DNA of 64,000 nt from Parabacteroides bouchesdurhonensis (GTDB lineage Bacteria; Bacteroidota; Bacteroidia; Bacteroidales; Tannerellaceae): contig NZ_LT896588.1 in the NCBI RefSeq assembly GCF_900186615.1, positions 2,776,559-2,840,558 on the forward strand. Direction: 5' to 3'. The notes beneath the pieces are model-generated. The model had not been told where the DNA came from. It did no database searches and saw nothing but the letters and a program-made list of their open reading frames with translations. How positions within the stretch are numbered: position 1 is the stretch's first letter; each line of letters opens with the position of its first letter. Of this stretch, positions 8,678 through 17,597 are shown in pieces. Made by a program: the position numbers and the translations under genes.

Positions 8678-11600
8678 ATGATAAAGCATTTTTATCTGTT
8701 ATGTATGCTTTGCTTCTTCGTCTTATTGACAGGTTGTGACGCTAAAAGTAATGAAGGCAATGATGAGAATCTTCCGTTCAATCCTTATGTGGAAGCATTT
8801 ACCACTGGCAAGATTTCAAGATTCACACCTGTTTATCTGATTTTGAATGAAGATATATCGGCCGAGAAGATGGCTGCTGCCAATTTGAATAAACTGATCC
8901 ATATTAAACCCGATGTGAAAGGCTCTTTTTCTTTTGAGAACGGGCAGACTATTGTCTTTAAGCCGGCACAAGGTTTTAAAAGGAACACTACATATGAAAT
9001 GACAGCCGATCTGTCCGAATGGTTTGAGGCTAAAGGAAAAGACAAACATTTTACTTTTAAGTTTTCCACTTTGCCCCTGACGCTTCGTGCAAATCTGGAA
9101 GCTATGGATATTAATAAAAAGAATGAAAACGGCTATGATATAACATGTACCCTATTTACTCCGGACAAGGAAGCTCCTGGAACTGTAGAACCGTTAGTGC
9201 GCTTTTCCGAAAAAACAGACGTTGTATGGCAACACAGTCCGGATGGAAAGAAACATGAGGCCATATTGCGGAATGTGGCTGCCGGCACAGACGGAGCTCG
9301 CAAACTGGTTGTCTCCGTTGCTCCGAATAAATTGAATGTGCCGCAAGAAGAATTGTTGTCTGTAGAAATTCCCTCTATGAACGATTTCTCTGTTTATGAT
9401 GTGAATTATGTGTCGGAACCTGAGAAATATGTAGAAGTCGCTTTTACCAAACTCTTGGACGAAGCACAAAATTTGCAAGGATTAGCCTTTATCTCCGGAA
9501 ACACTTCTGAGACAGTCAATATAAAAGGCAATAAACTCCGTCTGTACCCGGATGCTCAACGTGAAGGCTCTCTGAATGTCCATCTGAACAGAGAAATACG
9601 GAGTAAGAGCGGTTTAAAACTGGAGAAAGACGTAGTTCGCCAAGTTGCAGTGAACACCTCGTTGCCGTCCGTCCGGTTTATAGGAAACGGCGTTATTATC
9701 CCGCAATCCACTCAACTTACTATTCCTTTCCAGGCAGTATATCTGCGTGGTGTGGTAGTTCGTGTGATAAAGATACTGGAACAAAATATCGGACAATTCC
9801 TGCAAATCAATAATCTGGATGAAACTTCCGATTTGATGCGCGTGGGCCGTCTGGTAGCTCGCAAGACCCTGTTTCTGGATGATGACGCTTCTCTTGATTT
9901 ATCCAGATGGAATACTTTTGCCATCGACCTGAAACAACTCATTCAGCCCGAGCCGGGAGCAATTTATCGTATTGAGTTATCTTTTAATAAAGACCTTTCT
10001 GCGTACCCGTGTGCAGATGCGAAAAAGATTTCCAAAGAACAGATATTGGCAGAAGACGAGATAAAGTTTAAAGAAGAAACCAGCCGTTTTGACGAAGGTG
10101 GTTATTACTATTATAACGGAGACCTGGATTGGTCTGATTATAAATACCGTGAGCGGAATGATCCGTGCGCCAACAGTTACTATTTCAATAAAGTAGCAGG
10201 CAAAAATGTTCTGGCTACTAATCTGGGGCTTATTGCAATGGCAGGAGAAGACAATGAGATGACAGTCCTTGTTCACAACCTCATTAATACATATCCCGAA
10301 GCAGGAGTTGAAGTGGCTGTTTATAACTTCCAACATCAGGTTCTGGCTACAGGCGTGACCGACGATAAAGGACATGTCAAAGTAAAACTCTCTTCGGGCA
10401 AACCATTCTATATCATCGCATCTTATGGCAAACAACGTTCCTATCTCCGGGTGGATGGCGGATCGGCTTTGTCGCTCAGCTCTTTTGATGTCTCTGGAGA
10501 AGTGGTGCAGAAAGGCATTAAAGGCTTTATATGTGGTGAACGCGGCGTGTGGCGTCCGGGCGATACTTTGCACTTGGGCTTTATGCTGAACGACCGGTTG
10601 AAAAAACTACCTTCCAATCATCCGGTTGTTATGGAATTATATAACCCGTTGGGACAACTCTATACGCGTAAGACGCAAACACGCGGCGAACTGGGTGTTT
10701 ATGCTTTTGATATGCCAACCGAGCCGGATGCTCCAACCGGAGCATGGAATGTGAATGTCAATGTAGGAGGTGTTACATTTACCAAGCGTTTGCGTATTGA
10801 GTCCATAAAGCCGAACAGACTGAAAATAAACTTGTCCATGCCGGAAAATACGCTTCTGCGCGGTGAACCCGTTAATGCCCACATGCACGTGGAATGGCTA
10901 CAGGGAGCAACTGCCCGCAATCTGAAATATGATATACAGGGCACGTTCATTCCCACGCCGACACAATTTTCCGGATACAAGAATTTCTATTTCGATGATC
11001 CTTCCCGTGTATTTAAAAGCGAGGAAAGCAAACTAATATCCGGTACAACGGATGCGGAAGGCAATGCGATTATTCAAGCCCGTTTTGAAACAGGCACATC
11101 TGCTCCGGGAATGCTGATGGCAAACTTTGTGACACGCGTTTATGAAGAATCCGGAGATTTCAGTATTGATGCAAGCCGGATGTTATATTCACCATATCGC
11201 CGGTATGCCGGAATAAAATCCCCGCAACAGGATATGGAGCAATTGAATACGGGGACAAATTATACTTATGAGGTTGCTTCCGTAGATTATCAGGGTAATC
11301 CGCAGCCAAATACAGAACTTAATGTGCAAGTGTACAAAGTATATTGGTATTGGTGGTGGAGTTCGGACAATAGTGATCTGGCAAACTTTGTGTCGGAATC
11401 TTATAACAAGCCGGTTAAAAGTTTTACTGTCCGCACCGGAGCTGATGGCAAAGGCTCGTTCAAGCTGTCGTTCAACGATAACCAGTGGGGCACTTACTTT
11501 ATTTCTGTAAAAGATAAGGAAAGCAAACATTCCACAGGTGTGATGAGTTATTACGACTGGCCATATAACGAAGGCCGCCGCAATACGGATGGCAGTCAGT

Positions 11601-14215
11601 CGGCAACGATGCTTAGCTTTAAAACGGACAAAGATGATTATGTTCCGGGCGAAAAGATGACTGTCACTATTCCTTCATCCAAAGGAAGCCGTGCAATTGT
11701 GAGCATTGAAAATGGAAGCCGCATCCTTTCTGTTTCAGAGCATGAATGCAATGATGGACAAACTGTTATTAAACTGGATGTCACGCCGGAAATGCAACCT
11801 AATGCCTATGTCTATATTACATTGTTGCAGCCACATGGCATAACGAAGAACGATTTGCCAATCCGCCTGTACGGCGTAGTGCCGTTTAACGTTACTTCAC
11901 CCGAAAGCCACCTGAATCCGGTTATCCAGACATCCGATGAGATAAAGCCGGAAGAGAATTATACGATTACCGTTTCCGAAAAAGGAGGTCGCGAAATGGC
12001 TTATACATTGGCCATTGTAGACGAAGGACTTCTTGACCTCACCCGGTTCAAGACTCCGGAACCTTGGAAAGCATTCAATGCCCGTGAAGCTTTGGGAGTG
12101 AGTACTTGGGATTTATATAACTATGTAGTAGGCGCTTATGGCGGACGCATCGAACAACTGTTCAGTATCGGAGGCGATGATGCTTTGAACAAAGGTCCGA
12201 AAGCCATTGTGAATCGCTTTAAACCGGTTGTGCAGTTTGACGGCCCGTTCTTGCTGAAGAAAGGGCAGAAGCAACGCCATACTTATAAAATGCCCAACTA
12301 TAACGGACGGGTAAAAGTGATGGTTGTTGCCGGCAATGGCGAGGCTTATGGCCATGCCGATAAAACAGTGATGGTACGTAAACCTGTGATGTTGCTTGGC
12401 ACTTTGCCGCGCGTTATCGGTGTGGGCGAAGAAATGGTTGTTCCGGCAACGGTATTTGCTACAGAAGACGGTGTGGGTGATGTAAATGTCTCAGTGGCCT
12501 GTTCCGATAATATGCAGATCATAGGAGAATCTGCCAAAGTACTTAACTTTGCTCAAAAAGGCGACAAACAAGCCCGGTTCCGTATTCGGGTGAAGGAGAA
12601 ACCGGGAGCCGGACGTGTAACGATTACAGCGACCGGAAAAGGTGATAAGTCTGTTTATCAAACAGATATAGAAATACGTTCCGTGCGGCGGCCGCAAACC
12701 CAAGTGCTTCCTGTTACTTTAGAGGCCGGAAAGTCGTGGAAAGAGACAGTAAAGATGCCGGGAACGGACGGAACAAATTCTTTGACATTGGAATTATCCG
12801 ACATACAGCCTGTTAATCTGACGGCACGTTTGTCCTATCTTATAGGCTATCCGCACGGGTGCATAGAGCAAATAACATCTAAAGCCTTCCCGCAACTCTT
12901 CCGGAAGGAATTTGCATTCCTCTCGAAAGAAAATGAAATTTCTTCCGAAAACATCATAAAAGAGGTGTTGCGTCGTTTGCGTTCTTATCAGACTGTAGAC
13001 GGTGCATTCTCTTATTGGCCGGGCGGAACGGGAACGAATGCGTGGGGAACAGTTTATGCCACCCACTTTATGCTTTCTGCCGAATCTAAAGGTTATTTGC
13101 TGCCCGATGCCGTGAAACGCAATGCGTTGGCTAATCTTCGAAAGGTTGCGCGCAACTGGAAACCGGTTCAGTCTTATTATTCTAACTCGGAAGAAATGAC
13201 GCAAGCCTATCGTTTGTATGTACTGGCTTTGGCGCAGCAGCCCGAAATGGGAGCGATGAACCGTCTGAAGGAAAATAACTCGCTCACCGCCATGAGCCGC
13301 TGGATGCTTGCTTCCGCCTATGCTTTGGTAGGCAGGGCGGATGTGGCTAATTCTCTGATAACAAAAACTACGGATATGAAATCGGACTATTCGGAATACG
13401 ACCTGACGTTTGGCAGTGATTTGCGGGATGATGCTATCCGGTTGATGACACTTTGCCTGTTGGATAAAGGCAAAGAAGCGGCTGGACTGGTGAATGAAAT
13501 ATCCCGCACTTTGTCTTCGGATGATTGGTTGAGTACGCAAAGTACGTCATTCGGTTTGGTGGCATTGTCCGAATATGTGAAGCGTTATAAAGTATCTGGA
13601 TCAATGGACTTTGCTTATGCCTGTAGCGGAAAGACCGGAAAAGTGAGCACCGACAAAAATGTCTGGTCTGAAACCTTGCTGAGTAAAGCACCGCCTACGG
13701 CCTCTTTGGAAGTGAATAACACCGGACAATCCACCTTGTTTGCCCGCATTATTATGGAAGGAATACCGGAGCAGGGTGAGGAAGAGGCCTACTCAAACGG
13801 CGTGTCGATGGCTGTTAGCTATGTTGACGCCAATGGTCGTCCGGTCGATATAGACAGCCTGACGCAGGGAAGCAACTTTGTTGCAGTTGTAACCGTGAAG
13901 AATCCGGCATCGCGCGGAGTCAATAATTTGGTACTTACTGAAATATTCCCGGCTGGATGGGAAATACTGAATACGCGTTTTCTGAATGACGGAGCAACCG
14001 ATGTGAAAACAACCGGAATCAGTTACCAGGATATTCGTGACGATAGAGTATATAGTTACATTGATTATCTTCCGGCCGGAAAGCAAGTGACAGTCAAAAT
14101 AAACCTATGTGCCGTTTATCCGGGCAAATTCTATCTGCCGCCTGTTTACTGTGAAGCCATGTATGATAATCTGATCCGGGCAAATACAGCCGGACGCAGG
14201 GTTAGCGTACAATAA
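8678..14215 (+). CDS. Alpha-2-macroglobulin-family lipoprotein
   Basis: A giant 1845-residue secreted lipoprotein of the bacterial alpha-2-macroglobulin family (YfhM-like), thought to trap foreign proteases and work with PBP1C in guarding the envelope. A lipobox LLTGC at residues 16-20 follows a hydrophobic signal. Macroglobulin-like beta domains fill the first 1000 residues. The thioester motif is intact as GCIEQ, with Cys1395 and Gln1398, followed by an alpha-helical thioester domain and a C-terminal receptor-binding-like region. The gene is divergent from the toxin-antitoxin/pbpC unit. Its 3' end overlaps the convergent reductase gene by 14 bp. Confidence 0.95.
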   Translation: MIKHFYLLCMLCFFVLLTGCDAKSNEGNDENLPFNPYVEAFTTGKISRFTPVYLILNEDISAEKMAAANLNKLIHIKPDVKGSFSFENGQTIVFKPAQGFKRNTTYEMTADLSEWFEAKGKDKHFTFKFSTLPLTLRANLEAMDINKKNENGYDITCTLFTPDKEAPGTVEPLVRFSEKTDVVWQHSPDGKKHEAILRNVAAGTDGARKLVVSVAPNKLNVPQEELLSVEIPSMNDFSVYDVNYVSEPEKYVEVAFTKLLDEAQNLQGLAFISGNTSETVNIKGNKLRLYPDAQREGSLNVHLNREIRSKSGLKLEKDVVRQVAVNTSLPSVRFIGNGVIIPQSTQLTIPFQAVYLRGVVVRVIKILEQNIGQFLQINNLDETSDLMRVGRLVARKTLFLDDDASLDLSRWNTFAIDLKQLIQPEPGAIYRIELSFNKDLSAYPCADAKKISKEQILAEDEIKFKEETSRFDEGGYYYYNGDLDWSDYKYRERNDPCANSYYFNKVAGKNVLATNLGLIAMAGEDNEMTVLVHNLINTYPEAGVEVAVYNFQHQVLATGVTDDKGHVKVKLSSGKPFYIIASYGKQRSYLRVDGGSALSLSSFDVSGEVVQKGIKGFICGERGVWRPGDTLHLGFMLNDRLKKLPSNHPVVMELYNPLGQLYTRKTQTRGELGVYAFDMPTEPDAPTGAWNVNVNVGGVTFTKRLRIESIKPNRLKINLSMPENTLLRGEPVNAHMHVEWLQGATARNLKYDIQGTFIPTPTQFSGYKNFYFDDPSRVFKSEESKLISGTTDAEGNAIIQARFETGTSAPGMLMANFVTRVYEESGDFSIDASRMLYSPYRRYAGIKSPQQDMEQLNTGTNYTYEVASVDYQGNPQPNTELNVQVYKVYWYWWWSSDNSDLANFVSESYNKPVKSFTVRTGADGKGSFKLSFNDNQWGTYFISVKDKESKHSTGVMSYYDWPYNEGRRNTDGSQSATMLSFKTDKDDYVPGEKMTVTIPSSKGSRAIVSIENGSRILSVSEHECNDGQTVIKLDVTPEMQPNAYVYITLLQPHGITKNDLPIRLYGVVPFNVTSPESHLNPVIQTSDEIKPEENYTITVSEKGGREMAYTLAIVDEGLLDLTRFKTPEPWKAFNAREALGVSTWDLYNYVVGAYGGRIEQLFSIGGDDALNKGPKAIVNRFKPVVQFDGPFLLKKGQKQRHTYKMPNYNGRVKVMVVAGNGEAYGHADKTVMVRKPVMLLGTLPRVIGVGEEMVVPATVFATEDGVGDVNVSVACSDNMQIIGESAKVLNFAQKGDKQARFRIRVKEKPGAGRVTITATGKGDKSVYQTDIEIRSVRRPQTQVLPVTLEAGKSWKETVKMPGTDGTNSLTLELSDIQPVNLTARLSYLIGYPHGCIEQITSKAFPQLFRKEFAFLSKENEISSENIIKEVLRRLRSYQTVDGAFSYWPGGTGTNAWGTVYATHFMLSAESKGYLLPDAVKRNALANLRKVARNWKPVQSYYSNSEEMTQAYRLYVLALAQQPEMGAMNRLKENNSLTAMSRWMLASAYALVGRADVANSLITKTTDMKSDYSEYDLTFGSDLRDDAIRLMTLCLLDKGKEAAGLVNEISRTLSSDDWLSTQSTSFGLVALSEYVKRYKVSGSMDFAYACSGKTGKVSTDKNVWSETLLSKAPPTASLEVNNTGQSTLFARIIMEGIPEQGEEEAYSNGVSMAVSYVDANGRPVDIDSLTQGSNFVAVVTVKNPASRGVNNLVLTEIFPAGWEILNTRFLNDGATDVKTTGISYQDIRDDRVYSYIDYLPAGKQVTVKINLCAVYPGKFYLPPVYCEAMYDNLIRANTAGRRVSVQ

Positions 14216-14675
14216 GATTACTTATTTTTTCCAGATAGGCTGAATCTGTTTCATCAAAACAGTTCAGCCTGTCGCTGTCTATGTCCAGTACGGCAATAAC
14301 GTTCCCGTCTTTCAGAAGAGGAACAACAATCTCCGATTTGGACGCAGCGTTGCAAGCTATGTGTCCGGGAAACTTGTCAACGTCCGGAACAATAATCGTG
14401 CGGGCTTCTTTCCAGGCCGTTCCGCAAACGCCTTTGCCATATTTAATTCTTGTACAGGCAATAAGCCCTTGAAACGGTGAGAGAACCAGCATATCACCTT
14501 TTACCCTGTAAAATCCGGTCCAGAAGAAATTAAAAGTTTGTTTTAAGGCGGCCGATACATTTGCCATATTGGCAATTATGTCGGGTTCTCCGGCAAGTAA
14601 AGCCTCTATTTGAGGAAGCAATACTTTATATTGTTCCTCTTTGTTTCCCTGTTCTATGACTAGTTCTTCTGCCAT
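14202..14675 (-). CDS. Free methionine-R-sulfoxide reductase (GAF domain)
   Basis: A 157-residue single-GAF-domain protein of the fRMsr (YebR) family, which reduces free methionine-R-sulfoxide. The three family cysteines are present in LIACTRIKYGKGVCGTAW and HIACNAASKSEIVVP; VLDIDSD near the C-terminus is also typical. Cytosolic, with no signal peptide. The gene overlaps the 3' end of the macroglobulin gene and is divergent from the MATE gene. Confidence 0.92.
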   Translation of the reverse strand: MAEELVIEQGNKEEQYKVLLPQIEALLAGEPDIIANMANVSAALKQTFNFFWTGFYRVKGDMLVLSPFQGLIACTRIKYGKGVCGTAWKEARTIIVPDVDKFPGHIACNAASKSEIVVPLLKDGNVIAVLDIDSDRLNCFDETDSAYLEKISNLIVR

Positions 14676-14726
14676 ATTTTAAATTATTATAGCCTGGCAA
14701 AGGTAAAAATTAAGAGTAAATATGTG

Positions 14727-14734
14727 TACTTTTG
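14727..14734 (+). promoter_or_regulatory. -7 promoter box for the MATE gene
   Basis: TACTTTTG matches TAnnTTTG, 15 bp before the ATG at 14750. The leader would be under 10 nt. Confidence 0.6.
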
Positions 14735-14749
14735 CCGAAAATATAATGT

Positions 14750-16105
14750 ATGGCGACACAAAATTCCCCTCTTATATTAGGAACCGAACGGATTGGAAAG
14801 CTACTTACGCAGTATGCAATTCCTGCAATTATAGCCATGACGGCTTCCTCTCTTTACAACATGGCGGATAGTATATTTATCGGACATGGCGTTGGCCCGT
14901 TGGCTATTTCCGGTTTGGCTCTTACTTTTCCGCTGATGAATCTGGCGGCGGCTTTTGGCTCTTTGGTTGGCGTAGGTGCTTCTACTTTGGTATCCGTTAA
15001 ACTGGGGCAGAAAGATTATGACGGGGCAAACAACGTATTGGGAAATGTGCTGATATTGAATATAGTGTTAGGTGTTACCTTCACTATTGTATTTCTGCTA
15101 CTGTTAGATCCTATTCTCTATTTTTTCGGAGCTAGCGAGAACACGATAGCCTATGCGCGTGATTATATGCGGATTATCCTGTATGGGAATGTTATCACAC
15201 ACATGTATTTAGGTTTGAATGCCGTGTTACGTTCTTCCGGCTTCCCAAAGATGGCAATGTATGCAACATTGGCTTCCGTAGTAATAAACTGCGCCCTTAA
15301 TCCGCTCTTTATCTTCGGCTTTGGCTGGGGAATAAAAGGTTCAGCCTGGGCAACGGTTATTTCGCAGGTTATTTCGTTGACAGGACAGTTTATCCACTTT
15401 TCCAATCCGAAACAATTCCTGCATTTCCGGCAAGGCATTTTTCGTTTGCGGAAGGAAATAGTGAAAGGTATTTTGTATATCGGCATGTCTCCGTTTCTGA
15501 TGAATCTTTGTTCCTGCCTGATCGTGATTCTGATAAATCGCGGACTGAAAGAATATGGCGGCGATATGGCAATTGGCGCCTATGGAATTGTGAACCGCAT
15601 TATTTTTCTTTTTATTATGATAATAATGGGATTCAACCAGGGAATGCAGCCTATTGCGGGATATAATTTCGGTGCGCGCCAGTTTCACCGTGTTACCGAA
15701 GTAACCAAGCTCACAACATGGTGGGCTATTGGCGTTGCTTCAGCCGGATTCCTATTGTGCCAGTTGTTCCCTTCTATGATAGTCCGTCTGTTTACTACAG
15801 ACCCGGAACTGCTGGGAGCGGCTGTTTATGGTTTGCATATAGTCTTTGCCGTGTTCCCTATTGTGGGTTTCCAGATGGTGGCCACCAACTTCTTTCTGTC
15901 TATCGGCATGTCTAAAAAAGCTATTTTCCTGTCTCTTACCAGGCAACTGTTGTTTCTTATACCTTGTCTTGTTATTCTTCCCCGTTTCTTCGGAACGTTG
16001 GGCGTCTGGATCAGTATACCTGTTGCCGATGCCACAGCAACCATTGTTACGGCAATTGTGCTGGTTAATCAATTCAGAAAATTTAAACGAATGCCGAAGG
16101 AATAA
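14750..16105 (+). CDS. MATE family efflux transporter
   Basis: A 451-residue multidrug and toxin extrusion transporter with 12 predicted membrane segments. MATE features include YNMADSIFIGHGVGPLAISGLALTF-type sequence in the first repeat (residues 30-60), ASTLVSVKLGQ near residue 80, and GFNQGMQPIAGYNFGAR near residue 300 in the second repeat. Exports organic cations or drugs with sodium or proton coupling; substrate unknown. Distinct from the second MATE gene at 23822, which is cargo of the integrated element. Confidence 0.93.
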   Translation: MATQNSPLILGTERIGKLLTQYAIPAIIAMTASSLYNMADSIFIGHGVGPLAISGLALTFPLMNLAAAFGSLVGVGASTLVSVKLGQKDYDGANNVLGNVLILNIVLGVTFTIVFLLLLDPILYFFGASENTIAYARDYMRIILYGNVITHMYLGLNAVLRSSGFPKMAMYATLASVVINCALNPLFIFGFGWGIKGSAWATVISQVISLTGQFIHFSNPKQFLHFRQGIFRLRKEIVKGILYIGMSPFLMNLCSCLIVILINRGLKEYGGDMAIGAYGIVNRIIFLFIMIIMGFNQGMQPIAGYNFGARQFHRVTEVTKLTTWWAIGVASAGFLLCQLFPSMIVRLFTTDPELLGAAVYGLHIVFAVFPIVGFQMVATNFFLSIGMSKKAIFLSLTRQLLFLIPCLVILPRFFGTLGVWISIPVADATATIVTAIVLVNQFRKFKRMPKE

Positions 16106-16141
16106 AAAAATTTGTATCTTTAGGGCAGTAACAAAATACTA

Positions 16142-16795
16142 ATGATTGTATCTATGGATAATAGAATCATACTAACTATAGGCCGGCAATTTGGTAGTGG
16201 CGGACGTGAAATAGGGCAGAAGTTGGCGAAAGCCTTAGGCATTTCCTATTATGATAAGGAACTGATCACGATGGCAGCCAAAGAAAGCGGCCTTTGTGAA
16301 GATGTTTTTGAACAAGCCGACGAACGTGCGTCCAACGGACTGGCATATGCTTTCACGATGGGTTATTCATACATGAGTATGTTCACGCCGTTTAATGATA
16401 TACTTTCCAATGATGCTTTGTTCAAGTTGCAGAGCGATGCCATTCGGAAGTTGGCGGAAACAGAATCGTGTGTACTTGTAGGGCGTTGTGCCGATTATAT
16501 TCTCCGCGACGATCCGGCTTGCCTTAGTTTCTTTGTCCATAATACAATGGAAAACCGTATCCAGCGGATTATCCAGAGACAGCCTGTTACCGTAGAGCAA
16601 GCGAAAGAGTTAATGACGAAAACCGATAAATCCCGTGCTGTATACTATAATTACTATACAAATAAAGCGTGGGGCGTGGCTTCTTCTTATAATCTTTCTA
16701 TTGATGCTTCCGTATTGGGCATCGACGATACGGTTACATTTATGAAAAGTTTTGTGGAAAAAAAGCAAAGCATGCGTCCGCCTCATTTCGGTTGA
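16142..16795 (+). CDS. Cytidylate kinase-like protein
   Basis: A 217-residue P-loop kinase of the cytidylate-kinase-like family. The nucleotide-binding loop is GRQFGSGGREIGQKLA near residue 13, and CVLVGRCADYIL near residue 110 is the usual second block. The family is common in gut anaerobes but its substrate is not established; it is not the housekeeping cmk. The start may be the ATG at 16142 or at 16154; a weak -7 box TATCTTTA lies at 16115-16122. Confidence 0.85.
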   Translation: MIVSMDNRIILTIGRQFGSGGREIGQKLAKALGISYYDKELITMAAKESGLCEDVFEQADERASNGLAYAFTMGYSYMSMFTPFNDILSNDALFKLQSDAIRKLAETESCVLVGRCADYILRDDPACLSFFVHNTMENRIQRIIQRQPVTVEQAKELMTKTDKSRAVYYNYYTNKAWGVASSYNLSIDASVLGIDDTVTFMKSFVEKKQSMRPPHFG

Positions 16796-16860
16796 GTTAT
16801 AATTCCGTAAAATATTCCAATAACGGACTTCTAAGTCAGGACATCGCTGAAAAATAGAAA

Positions 16861-16882
16861 AAGCCCTGTTTCTGCAGGGCTT
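16861..16882. terminator. Intrinsic terminator between convergent genes
   Basis: AAGCCCTG and CAGGGCTT form an 8-bp stem around TTTCTG, followed by a T-rich stretch. It lies between the kinase gene (+) and the DUF1080 gene (-) and could act in both directions. Confidence 0.75.
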
Positions 16883-16924
16883 TATTCTTTGCGTTTTAAA
16901 TAAAAAACAGCGGTCTATATTCTA

Positions 16925-17569
16925 TTAAAATTTCTCTAAAGTTACATTGCGGAACTCAATATTGTTACCTTCACTTTGTAAAGCGATATAACCTTCTTTT
17001 ACCTTATTAGTTCCCGTGTTCTGGTAAACGCCATTTATAAACACCGTAATTACACCGTTCTTTACGAAAATGTTCGCCTCGTTCCATTCACCGGCAGGTT
17101 TCTCACTAGACGGATTTGTCTTTTTCAGCATCGGAAAGGTCGGACGCGGTTGCGGACCTTGATACTCTGCGAGGTCAGAGCCTGAAAGCATTACCAGGTC
17201 GCCTGCGTCGCCGGCATGCAACTGGCATTCGATACCGTTTGGAAACGGACTTTTAACTTCTTCTATCAATAAGAAAATGCCGCTATTGGAAGCCACGCCA
17301 TTAGGCCAGCGCCATTCCACATGCAGCTTGTAGTCTCCGTACTTTTCTTTGGTGTACATATAACCGAACGGATTTCCCGTGATATGAATCAATCCGTCTT
17401 TCACAGTAAATACCTGATCGGCAGGAACAGCATTTTTGTCTACTATAAAATTCCAGTCAGACAAATCCTTCCCATTAAATAACTTCTCTGTTTTCTGCGC
17501 GTTTGCTTCTCCGGCAAAGCAGAAAATAGAAGCAGCCAATATGGCCAGCGATAGCATTCTTCTTTTCAT
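16925..17569 (-). CDS. DUF1080 / 3-keto-disaccharide hydrolase-domain secreted protein
   Basis: A 214-residue exported protein. A signal peptide covers about residues 1-24 (MKRRMLSLAILAASIFCFAG, cut after ANA). The mature part is a concanavalin-like jelly roll of the DUF1080 family, with the entry motif LFNGKDLSDWNF, the core VEWRWPNGVASNSGIFLL and the late GYIALQSEGNNIEFRNV. Members are carbohydrate-active, and some hydrolyse 3-keto-glycosides. No partner oxidoreductase is nearby, so the substrate is open. Confidence 0.9.
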   Translation of the reverse strand: MKRRMLSLAILAASIFCFAGEANAQKTEKLFNGKDLSDWNFIVDKNAVPADQVFTVKDGLIHITGNPFGYMYTKEKYGDYKLHVEWRWPNGVASNSGIFLLIEEVKSPFPNGIECQLHAGDAGDLVMLSGSDLAEYQGPQPRPTFPMLKKTNPSSEKPAGEWNEANIFVKNGVITVFINGVYQNTGTNKVKEGYIALQSEGNNIEFRNVTLEKF

Positions 17570-17597
17570 GGTCTCTTCAAATTATTAATGTATAAAA

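Noticed and set aside
12794-13540. A 248-codon minus-strand frame inside the macroglobulin gene
   Set aside because: Shadow of the conserved thioester domain; no start context, no family likeness.
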